Shown here: piece by piece, positions 57,526 through 64,000 of the stretch
Position numbering within the stretch: the stretch's first letter is position 1
How the letters are laid out: each line of letters opens with the position of its first letter
Assembly: GCF_010731635.1 (NCBI RefSeq)
Contig: NZ_AP022583.1
Location: forward strand, 4,650,001-4,714,000
Direction of reading: 5' to 3'
From: Mycobacterium noviomagense
Lineage (GTDB): Bacteria; Actinomycetota; Actinomycetes; Mycobacteriales; Mycobacteriaceae
DNA: 64,000 nucleotides
Position numbers and translations under genes: made by a program
Notes under the pieces: model-generated
Databases searched by the model: none
What the model was told of the DNA's origin: nothing
The model's input: the letters and a program-made list of their open reading frames with translations, nothing else

Positions 57526-58827
57526 ATGCCTGACAAACAGTTCGCGGCCCTGCCACGTTCGACGCTCGAGCTGCTGGACACCGTGCCCGAGTCGCTGCTG
57601 CGCCGGCTCAAGCAATACTCGGGCCGGCTGGCCACCGAAGCCGTCTCGGCGATGCAGGATCGGTTGCCGTTTTTCGCCGAGCTGGAAGCCTCGCAGCGCG
57701 CCAGCGTGGCGCTGGTGGTGCAGACCGCGGTGGTGAACTTCGTCGAATGGATGCAGGATCCGCGCAGCAATGTCAGCTACACCGCCCAGGCCTTCGAACT
57801 GGTGCCCCAGGATCTGACCCGCCGGATTGCGCTGCGCCACTCGGTCGACATGGTGCGGGTCACCATGGAGTACTTCGAAGAAGTCGTGCCGCTGCTGGCC
57901 CATTCCGAAGAGCAGCTGACGGCGCTGATGGTGGGCATCTTGAAGTACAGCCGCGATCTGGCCTTCACCGCCGCCACCGCCTACGCCGACGCGGCCGAAG
58001 CTCGCGGCACCTGGGACAGCCGAATGGAGGCCAGCGTCGTCGACGCGGTGGTGCGCGGTGACACCGGGCCCGAGCTGCTCTCTCGGGCGGCCGCGCTGAA
58101 CTGGGACACCACCGCGCCGGCGACGGTGGTGGTGGGCACCCCGGCACCGGGCAGGGACAGCCAGGGGGACAGCCGCAAAGCCAGTCAAGACGTCCGGGAT
58201 GTGGCGGCCCGGCACGGTCGCGCGGCTCTGACCGACGTGCACGGCACCTGGTTGGTGGCGATCGTGTCCGGTCACCTGTCACCCACCGAGAAGTTCTTGG
58301 GTGACCTGCTGGACGCGTTCTCCGACGGGCCGGTGGTGATCGGCCCCACAGCGCCGTCGCTGACAGCGGCCTACCACAGCGCCAGCGAAGCGATCTCCGG
58401 CATGAACGCCGTCGCCGGCTGGAGCGGGGCGCCGCGGCCCGTGCAGGCACGAGAGCTACTGCCAGAACGCGCCCTGATGGGCGACGCGTCGGCGGTCGCG
58501 GCGTTGCACACCGACGTGATGCGGCCGCTGGCCGACGCGGGCCCGACGCTCACCGAGACTCTCGACGCCTACCTGGACTGCGGCGGCGCGATCGAGGCGT
58601 GCGCCCGAAAGTTGTTCGTTCATCCAAACACGGTGCGCTACCGACTCAAGCGCATCGCCGAATTCACCGGCCGCGATCCCACCGATCCGCGCGACGCGTA
58701 CGTCCTGCGGGTGGCTTCCACGGTCGGCCACCTGGCCTACCAGATGCATCACTCCAGCATCGGAAACCCGACGGCGACCCCGCCGGCGGCGACCAAGCTC
58801 ACATCGCTGGGTGCCCGCCACGCCTAG
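57526..58827 (+). CDS. mabR: PucR-type transcriptional regulator MabR
   Basis: 433 residues, homologue of Rv2242. N-terminal helical domain (TVPESLLRRLKQYSGRLATE), central GGDEF-like PucR middle region, and C-terminal PucR helix-turn-helix (YLDCGGAIEACARKLFVHPN, then TVRYRLKRIAEFTG). In M. tuberculosis and M. smegmatis MabR binds the fasII promoter upstream of fabD and controls mycolate synthesis. The predicted site (58872-58892) is 45 bases after its stop. 52 bases after aceE. Confidence 0.93.
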   Translation: MPDKQFAALPRSTLELLDTVPESLLRRLKQYSGRLATEAVSAMQDRLPFFAELEASQRASVALVVQTAVVNFVEWMQDPRSNVSYTAQAFELVPQDLTRRIALRHSVDMVRVTMEYFEEVVPLLAHSEEQLTALMVGILKYSRDLAFTAATAYADAAEARGTWDSRMEASVVDAVVRGDTGPELLSRAAALNWDTTAPATVVVGTPAPGRDSQGDSRKASQDVRDVAARHGRAALTDVHGTWLVAIVSGHLSPTEKFLGDLLDAFSDGPVVIGPTAPSLTAAYHSASEAISGMNAVAGWSGAPRPVQARELLPERALMGDASAVAALHTDVMRPLADAGPTLTETLDAYLDCGGAIEACARKLFVHPNTVRYRLKRIAEFTGRDPTDPRDAYVLRVASTVGHLAYQMHHSSIGNPTATPPAATKLTSLGARHA

Positions 58828-58871
58828 TGAGAGATCGCGGCACGATATCAAACGCATCGCATCCAAGGGTG

Positions 58872-58892
58872 TTTTGTGGGAGCTCCACAAAA
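58872..58892 (+). promoter_or_regulatory. MabR operator upstream of fabD
   Basis: TTTTGT-N9-ACAAAA with 6-bp perfect arms (58872-58877 and 58887-58892). This is the inverted repeat I recall as the MabR site of fasII promoters. It would cover the -35 region of the candidate promoter at 58908-58913. Confidence 0.8.
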
Positions 58893-58907
58893 ACCTAAGA
58901 CAAGGTT

Positions 58908-58913
58908 CATAAT
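58908..58913 (+). promoter_or_regulatory. Candidate -10 box of the FAS-II operon
   Basis: CATAAT, 16 bases downstream of the MabR palindrome and 45 bases before the fabD GTG. Start of transcription would fall near 58920, giving a 5' leader of about 40 nt. No convincing Shine-Dalgarno sequence is seen before fabD. By-eye call. Confidence 0.4.
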
Positions 58914-58958
58914 CTGTTACACCCCGCAAAACCGTCTTCACAGTGTTCTCTTAGACAC

Positions 58959-59867
58959 GTGATCGCGTTGCTCGCGCCCGGACAGGGCTCGCAGACACCC
59001 GGAATGCTCGCGCCCTGGCTGGAACTGCCCGGCGCGGCAGAACAGATCGCGGCGTGGTCGGCGGCGAGCGGTCTGGACCTGGCCCGGCTGGGCACCACCG
59101 CGTCGGCCGAAGAGATCACCGACACCGCCGTCACCCAGCCCCTGGTCGTTGCCGCCACGCTGCTGGCCCACCAGGAGCTCACCAGGCGCGGTTTGTTCAA
59201 CGACACCGACCTGGTCGTTGCCGGCCACTCCGTCGGCGAGATCGCTGCGTACGCGATCGCCGGCGTCATCTCTGCCGACGACGCCGTTTCGCTGGCCGCC
59301 ACCCGCGGCGCCGAGATGGCCAAGGCGTGCGCGCTCGAGCCGACCGGGATGTCGGCGGTGCTCGGTGGCGACGAGGCCGACGTGCTGCGCCGGCTTGAGG
59401 AGCTCGAGCTGGTGCCGGCCAACCGCAACGGCGCAGGCCAGATCGTCGCGGCCGGCCCGCTGAACGCGCTGGACAAGCTCGCCGAAGACCCGCCGGCCAA
59501 GGCGCGGGTGCGTCCGCTGGGCGTGGCCGGGGCCTTCCACACCGAGTTCATGTCGCCGGCCCTCGAGGGCTACGCGGCGGCCGCGGCCAACGTCGCGACC
59601 GCCGAGCCCACCGCCACGCTGCTGTCGAACTACGACGGTCAGCCGGTATCGTCGGCGCAGGCGGCGATCGAAAAGCTGGTCGCCCAGCTGACCCGGCCGG
59701 TGCGTTGGGATCTGTGCACCGAAACCCTGCGTCAGCGCAATGTCACGGCGATCGTGGAGTTCCCACCCGCGGGCACTCTGGCCGGGATCGCCAAGCGGGA
59801 ACTTCGGGGCGTTCCGACGCACGCAGTCAAATCCCCCGCAGACCTCGAGGGGTTGGCGCAGTTGTAA
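58959..59867 (+). CDS. fabD: Malonyl-CoA:ACP transacylase
   Basis: 302 residues. Loads malonate onto AcpM for chain elongation. Catalytic Ser91 in VAGHSVGEIAAYAI, LLAPGQGSQTPGM at the N-terminus, His in VAGAFHTEFMSPAL, and ANRNGAGQIVAAG. GTG start collinear with M. tuberculosis FabD (Rv2243). First gene of the FAS-II operon. Confidence 0.97.
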   Translation: MIALLAPGQGSQTPGMLAPWLELPGAAEQIAAWSAASGLDLARLGTTASAEEITDTAVTQPLVVAATLLAHQELTRRGLFNDTDLVVAGHSVGEIAAYAIAGVISADDAVSLAATRGAEMAKACALEPTGMSAVLGGDEADVLRRLEELELVPANRNGAGQIVAAGPLNALDKLAEDPPAKARVRPLGVAGAFHTEFMSPALEGYAAAAANVATAEPTATLLSNYDGQPVSSAQAAIEKLVAQLTRPVRWDLCTETLRQRNVTAIVEFPPAGTLAGIAKRELRGVPTHAVKSPADLEGLAQL

Positions 59868-59955
59868 CGCTTACCAAGCTTTGGCACGAGGCGAAGGCCT
59901 CGTCGCCAACCCGGGGCAACAACCGAATAGCACGACTTCGCTACCCATTTGAGAT

Positions 59956-59989
59956 ACGTCACGCACCAGATACCGCACGTAACGCACAA
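59956..59989 (+). repeat. Two 13-bp direct repeats upstream of acpM
   Basis: ACGTCACGCACCA (59956-59968) and ACGTAACGCACAA (59977-59989), 11 of 13 alike, start 21 bases apart (two helical turns). They lie in the 170-bp gap between fabD and acpM, which holds no gene. Could be a regulator site or an internal promoter region. Confidence 0.35.
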
Positions 59990-60037
59990 ACCGCACGTTT
60001 TCACCAGTAACACAACACATTACGAAGGGAAGCCACT

Positions 60038-60391
60038 GTGCCCGTCACTCAGGAAGAAATCATCGCCGGCCTCGCCGAGATCATCGAAGAGGTCACCGGT
60101 ATCGAGCCCTCCGAGGTCACCCCGGAGAAGTCGTTCGTCGACGACCTGGACATCGACTCGCTGTCGATGGTCGAGATCGCCGTGCAGACCGAGGACAAGT
60201 ACGGCGTGAAGATCCCCGACGAGGACCTCGCCGGACTGCGCACCGTCGGTGACGTCGTCGAGTACATCCAGAAGCTCGAGGAAGAGAACCCCGAAGCGGC
60301 CGAGGCGATCCGCGCCAAGATCGAGGCGGAGAACCCCGACAAGGTCGAGGCCGTCCGGGCCCGGATTGCGGAAGCGCAAGCCGAGAAGTGA
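60038..60391 (+). CDS. acpM: Meromycolate extension acyl carrier protein
   Basis: 117 residues. Phosphopantetheine attachment at Ser41 in [16 protein letters not shown]. It has the long charged C-terminal tail ([20 protein letters not shown]) that separates AcpM from ordinary ACPs of about 80 residues. GTG start with AAGGGA site. Last four bases overlap the kasA GTG. Confidence 0.97.
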   Translation: MPVTQEEIIAGLAEIIEEVTGIEPSEVTPEKSFVDDLDIDSLSMVEIAVQTEDKYGVKIPDEDLAGLRTVGDVVEYIQKLEEENPEAAEAIRAKIEAENPDKVEAVRARIAEAQAEK

Positions 60392-61638
60392 CCAGACCTT
60401 CCACTGCTAACGGCGGTTACCCCAGCGTTGTGGTAACCGCCGTCACGGCGACGACGTCCATCGCGGCGGACATCGAGGGCACGTGGAAAGGCTTGTTGGC
60501 CGGCGAGAGCGGCATCCACGTCCTTGAAGACGACTTCGTCTACAAGTGGGATCTGCCGGTCAAGATCGGCGGTCACCTCAAGGATCCCGTCGACGCGCAC
60601 ATGGGCCGCCTGGACCTGCGGCGCATGTCGTACGTCCAGCGGATGGCCAAGCTGCTCGGCGGCCAGTTGTGGGAGACCGCCGGAAGCCCGGAGGTCGACC
60701 CGGACCGGTTCGCGGTGGTCGTCGGCACCGGTCTCGGTGGCGCCGAGCGGATCGTCGAGAGCTATGACCTGATGAACGAGGGCGGGCCCCGCAAGGTGTC
60801 CCCGCTCGCGGTTCAGATGATCATGCCGAACGGGGCCGCTGCGACGGTCGGTCTGCAACTGGGCGCCCGCGCCGGAGTGATGACCCCGGTGTCGGCGTGC
60901 TCGTCCGGTTCGGAAGCCATTGCGCATGCGTGGCGGCAGATCGTCATGGGCGACGCGGACATTGCGGTCTGCGGCGGCGTCGAGGGCGGCATCGAGGCGC
61001 TGCCGATCGCGGCGTTCTCCATGATGCGAGCCATGTCGACCCGCAACGACGACCCGGAGGGCGCGTCCCGTCCGTTCGACAAGAACCGGGACGGGTTCGT
61101 GTTCGGCGAAGCCGGCGCGCTCATGGTGATCGAGACCGAGGAACACGCCAAGGCCCGCGGCGCAACCATTTTGGCCCGCCTGATGGGCGCCGGTATCACC
61201 TCCGACGCCTTCCACATGGTGGCGCCTGCGCCCGACGGAATCCGTGCCGGTAAAGCGATGATCCGCGCGCTCGAGCTGGCGGGCTTGTCGCCTGAGGACA
61301 TTGACCACATCAACGCTCACGCGACTGCTACCCCGATCGGTGACACGGCTGAGGCCAACGCCATTCGGGTCGCCGGCTGCGAACATGCTGCGGTGTATGC
61401 GCCGAAGGGGGCGCTGGGTCACTCCATCGGCGCGGTCGGTGCGCTGGAGTCGGTGCTCACGGTGCTCACCCTGCGAGACGGTGTCATCCCGCCCACCCTG
61501 AACTACGAAACACCCGATCCAGAAATCAATCTCGACGTCGTCGCGGGCGAACCGCGCTACGGCAACTACCAGTACGCGATCAACAACTCGTTCGGATTTG
61601 GCGGGCACAACGTCGCGCTTGCCTTCGGGCGTTACTGA
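60388..61638 (+). CDS. kasA: Beta-ketoacyl-ACP synthase KasA
   Basis: 416 residues, same length as M. tuberculosis KasA (Rv2245). Elongates meromycolate precursors on AcpM. Nucleophile Cys171 in [17 protein letters not shown], His311-type in [13 protein letters not shown], and Lys/His in [18 protein letters not shown]. From memory the M. tuberculosis protein reads NAHGTATP and PKSALGHS at these places, so residues beside the catalytic ones differ. GTG start overlaps acpM. Confidence 0.97.
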   Translation: MTRPSTANGGYPSVVVTAVTATTSIAADIEGTWKGLLAGESGIHVLEDDFVYKWDLPVKIGGHLKDPVDAHMGRLDLRRMSYVQRMAKLLGGQLWETAGSPEVDPDRFAVVVGTGLGGAERIVESYDLMNEGGPRKVSPLAVQMIMPNGAAATVGLQLGARAGVMTPVSACSSGSEAIAHAWRQIVMGDADIAVCGGVEGGIEALPIAAFSMMRAMSTRNDDPEGASRPFDKNRDGFVFGEAGALMVIETEEHAKARGATILARLMGAGITSDAFHMVAPAPDGIRAGKAMIRALELAGLSPEDIDHINAHATATPIGDTAEANAIRVAGCEHAAVYAPKGALGHSIGAVGALESVLTVLTLRDGVIPPTLNYETPDPEINLDVVAGEPRYGNYQYAINNSFGFGGHNVALAFGRY

Positions 61639-61666
61639 CAGTCAGGAAGGAACTTTTCCGACACTC

Positions 61667-62926
61667 ATGACAGAGCTGGTTACGGGGAAAGCGTTCCCCA
61701 ATGTGGTTGTCACCGGCATGGCCATGACAACTGCCCTGGCATCTGATGCGGAAACCACGTGGAAGATGCTGCTGGACGGCCAAAGTGGTATCCGCAAACT
61801 CGACGATCCGTTCGTGGAGGAGTTCGACCTGCCGGTGCGCATCGGCGGGCATCTCGTCGAGGAGTTCGACAGCCAGCTGTCGCGGATCGAGAACCGCCGG
61901 ATGGGCTACCTGCAGAAGATGGCCACCGTTCTGGGCCGGCGGGTATGGGACAACGCCGGCGCCCCCGAGGTCGACACCACGCGGTTGGCGGTGTCGATCG
62001 GCACCGGCATGGGGTCTACCGAGGAGCTGGTCTTCGGCTACGACGACATGCGCGTGCGCGGCATGAAAGCGGTGTCCCCGCTGGCCGTGCAGATGTACAT
62101 GCCCAACGGCGCGGCCGCCGCAGTCGGTCTGGAGCGCAAGGCTAAGGCCGGGGTGATGACGCCGGTGTCGGCGTGCGCGTCCGGTTCGGAGGGCATCGCG
62201 CGGGCCTGGCAGCAGATCGTGCTCGGTGAGGCCGACATCGCGGTCTGCGGCGGCGTGGAGACCAAGATCGAGGCGGTGCCGATCGCCGGCTTCGCGCAGA
62301 TGCGCATCGTGATGTCGACGAACAACGACGACCCGCCGGGCGCCTGCAGGCCGTTCGACAAGGACCGCGACGGGTTCGTGTTCGGCGAAGCGGGCGCGCT
62401 GATGGTCATCGAGACCGAAGAGCACGCCAAGGCCCGCGGCGCAAACATTTTGGCCCGGCTGATGGGTGCCAGCATCACCTCCGACGGCTTCCATATGGTG
62501 GCGCCGGACCCCAACGGTGAACGTGCTGGATATGCCATGACGCGCGCGATCCAGCTTGCCGACCTTACTCCCGGCGACATCGATCACGTCAACGCCCACG
62601 CCACCGGTACCTCCGTCGGTGACCTGGCCGAGGGCAAGGCCATCAACAACGCGCTGGGCCCCCATGGCGGAAACGCGGCGGTGTACGCGCCCAAGTCCGC
62701 ACTGGGCCACTCGGTCGGTGCTGTCGGCGCGGTGGAGTCGATCCTGACCGTACTCGCGTTGCGGGACCAGGTCATCCCGCCGACACTGAACTTGGTCAAT
62801 CTCGACCCGGAGATCGACTTGGACGTGGTGGCCGGAAAGCCGCGGCCAGGAGACTACAAGTACGCGATCAACAACTCGTTCGGATTCGGCGGGCACAACG
62901 TCGCACTCGCCTTTGGTCGGTACTGA
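61667..62926 (+). CDS. kasB: Beta-ketoacyl-ACP synthase KasB
   Basis: 419 residues from ATG 61667. Extends meromycolates to full length. Cys in [17 protein letters not shown], His in [13 protein letters not shown], and [18 protein letters not shown]. Paralogue of KasA. The ribosome-site-like AGGAAGG is 17 bases upstream, rather far. An in-frame ATG at 61598, inside kasA, would add 23 residues and resembles the longer start annotated in M. tuberculosis. Confidence 0.95.
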   Translation: MTELVTGKAFPNVVVTGMAMTTALASDAETTWKMLLDGQSGIRKLDDPFVEEFDLPVRIGGHLVEEFDSQLSRIENRRMGYLQKMATVLGRRVWDNAGAPEVDTTRLAVSIGTGMGSTEELVFGYDDMRVRGMKAVSPLAVQMYMPNGAAAAVGLERKAKAGVMTPVSACASGSEGIARAWQQIVLGEADIAVCGGVETKIEAVPIAGFAQMRIVMSTNNDDPPGACRPFDKDRDGFVFGEAGALMVIETEEHAKARGANILARLMGASITSDGFHMVAPDPNGERAGYAMTRAIQLADLTPGDIDHVNAHATGTSVGDLAEGKAINNALGPHGGNAAVYAPKSALGHSVGAVGAVESILTVLALRDQVIPPTLNLVNLDPEIDLDVVAGKPRPGDYKYAINNSFGFGGHNVALAFGRY

Positions 62927-62957
62927 GCCGAGCACCAATCAAAGAGGAGACCTGTTC

Positions 62958-64000
62958 ATGACGACGATGGCCCCCGAGGCGGTTGGTGAATCACTCGACC
63001 CCCGCGATCCGCTGCTGCGGCTGTCGACGTTCTTCGACGATGACAGCGTCGAGCTGCTGCATGAGCGGGACCGCTCCGGGGTGCTGGCCGCCGCGGGCAC
63101 CGTCAACGGCGTGCGCACCATCGCGTTCTGCACCGACGGCACCGTGATGGGCGGGGCGATGGGTATGGAGGGCTGTACCCACATCGTCAACGCCTACGAC
63201 ACCGCCATCGAGGAACAGAGCCCGATCGTGGGCATCTGGCACTCCGGTGGTGCCCGGCTCGCCGAAGGCGTGCGCGCGCTGCACGCGGTCGGTCTGGTGT
63301 TCGAGGCCATGATCCGGGCGTCGGGCTACATCCCGCAGATCTCGGTGGTGGTCGGCTTCGCCGCCGGCGGCGCCGCGTATGGGCCCGCGCTGACCGACGT
63401 CGTCGTGATGGCGCCGGACAGCCGGGTCTTCGTCACCGGCCCCGATGTGGTGCGCAGCGTGACCGGCGAGGACGTCGACATGGCGTCGCTGGGCGGCCCT
63501 GAAACGCACCACAAGAAGTCCGGGGTGTGCCACATCGTCGCCGACGACGAGCTCGACGCGTACGTGCGCGGCCGGCGCCTGGTCGGATTGTTCTGCCAGC
63601 AAGGGCATTTCGACCGCAGCAAGGCCGAAGCCGGCGACATCGACCTGCACGCGTTGTTGCCGGAATCTTCCCGGCGCGCCTATGACGTGCACCCGATCGT
63701 GCACGGGCTGCTCGACGACGGCACGTTCGAGGAGTTCCAGGCCAAGTGGGCGCCGTCGATGGTGATCGGTCTGGGCCGATTGTCCGGACGCACCGTCGGG
63801 GTGCTGGCCAATAACCCGCTGCGGTTGGGTGGCTGCCTGAACTCGGAAAGCGCCGAAAAGGCAGCGCGTTTCGTGCGGCTGTGCGACGCGTTCGGGATTC
63901 CGCTGATCTGCGTGGTCGACGTGCCGGGCTATCTGCCCGGGGTGGACCAGGAGTGGGGCGGCGTGGTGCGCCGCGGCGCCAAACTGCTGCACGCGTTCGG
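62958..64000 (+). CDS. accD6: Acyl-CoA carboxylase carboxyltransferase AccD6 (3' end outside window)
   Basis: 347 residues are visible, running to the window edge. Carboxyltransferase beta subunit that, with AccA3, makes malonyl-CoA for FAS-I and FAS-II. Motifs: IVGIWHSGGARLAEGVRALH, VVVGFAAGGAAYGPALTDVV and MGGAMGMEGCTHIVNAYDTA in the N-terminal half, and NPLRLGGCLNSESAEKAARF with VVDVPGYLPGVDQEW in the C-terminal half. ATG 62958 has an AGAGGAGA site. Last gene of the FAS-II operon (Rv2247 in M. tuberculosis). Confidence 0.95.
   Translation, partial: MTTMAPEAVGESLDPRDPLLRLSTFFDDDSVELLHERDRSGVLAAAGTVNGVRTIAFCTDGTVMGGAMGMEGCTHIVNAYDTAIEEQSPIVGIWHSGGARLAEGVRALHAVGLVFEAMIRASGYIPQISVVVGFAAGGAAYGPALTDVVVMAPDSRVFVTGPDVVRSVTGEDVDMASLGGPETHHKKSGVCHIVADDELDAYVRGRRLVGLFCQQGHFDRSKAEAGDIDLHALLPESSRRAYDVHPIVHGLLDDGTFEEFQAKWAPSMVIGLGRLSGRTVGVLANNPLRLGGCLNSESAEKAARFVRLCDAFGIPLICVVDVPGYLPGVDQEWGGVVRRGAKLLHAF

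Noticed and set aside
60049-62938. Long antisense frames over acpM, kasA and kasB (519 and 452 codons)
   Set aside because: They look alike only because kasA and kasB are paralogues. Composition is that of shadows, and there is no ribosome site or family motif.

Overview
The window is a GC-rich stretch of a Mycobacterium chromosome. Its backbone follows, in order and orientation, the Mycobacterium tuberculosis segment from ephD (Rv2214c) to accD6 (Rv2247): ephD, dlaT, Rv2216, lipB, lipA, Rv2219, Rv2219A, glnA1, glnE, glnA2, Rv2223c, caeA, panB, the CYTH-CHAD gene, rnpB, the RNase H/phosphatase operon, ptkA, ptpA, SURF1, cobD, Rv2237, tRNA-Val, ahpE, Rv2239c, Rv2240c, aceE, mabR, fabD, acpM, kasA, kasB, accD6. 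Proteins are close to, but clearly not identical with, the M. tuberculosis ones, and several blocks are absent from that genome, so this is a non-tuberculosis mycobacterium, probably a slow grower. Comparisons with M. tuberculosis are from memory, not from a search. The first gene (ephD) and the last (accD6) run off the window.

Layout. 1-8.5 kb: lipoate supply (lipB, lipA) beside dlaT, the lipoylated E2 that uses it, then the major glutamine synthetase glnA1. 8.5-18.6 kb: an accessory block not found between glnA1 and glnE in M. tuberculosis. It holds a GNAT toxin-antitoxin pair flanked by a copy of the glnA1 3' end, a DoxX protein with a repeat tail, an unrecognised exported protein, a YihY/BrkB membrane protein, an HD-GYP/LuxR regulator with a membrane methyltransferase, a DUF222/HNH (13E12-type) protein, an LLM flavin/F420 oxidoreductase and a hotdog thioesterase. 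18.7-31 kb: glnE and glnA2, two exported serine hydrolases (CaeA family), a wax-ester-synthase/DGAT enzyme, panB, CYTH-CHAD and the RNase P RNA. 31-42.1 kb: a second accessory block with a VapBC pair, a 2-oxoglutarate oxygenase, a P450-centred catabolic cassette (P450, ferredoxin, Zn-alcohol dehydrogenase, aldehyde dehydrogenase, two amidohydrolases, second P450) and two more toxin-antitoxin pairs at its far end. 42.1-50.1 kb: RNase H/cobalamin operon, tyrosine kinase/phosphatase pair, SURF1, cobD and a DUF2236 protein. 50.1-52.8 kb: a 51-residue membrane protein, a VOC protein, an epoxide hydrolase and a cutinase abutting tRNA-Val. 52.9-64 kb: ahpE, DUF3052, a lipoprotein, aceE, and the FAS-II operon with its regulator MabR.

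How the genes fit together. AceE (E1) and DlaT (E2) are two parts of pyruvate dehydrogenase, and LipB/LipA make the lipoyl arm of DlaT. GlnA1 carries the adenylylation tyrosine that GlnE modifies. FabD, AcpM, KasA, KasB and AccD6 form the meromycolate elongation operon, and the TTTTGT-N9-ACAAAA palindrome upstream of fabD matches the MabR operator. Four toxin-antitoxin modules sit in, or at the edges of, the two accessory blocks. There is no gene-free stretch longer than about 300 bases. No CRISPR array or intact insertion sequence was seen.
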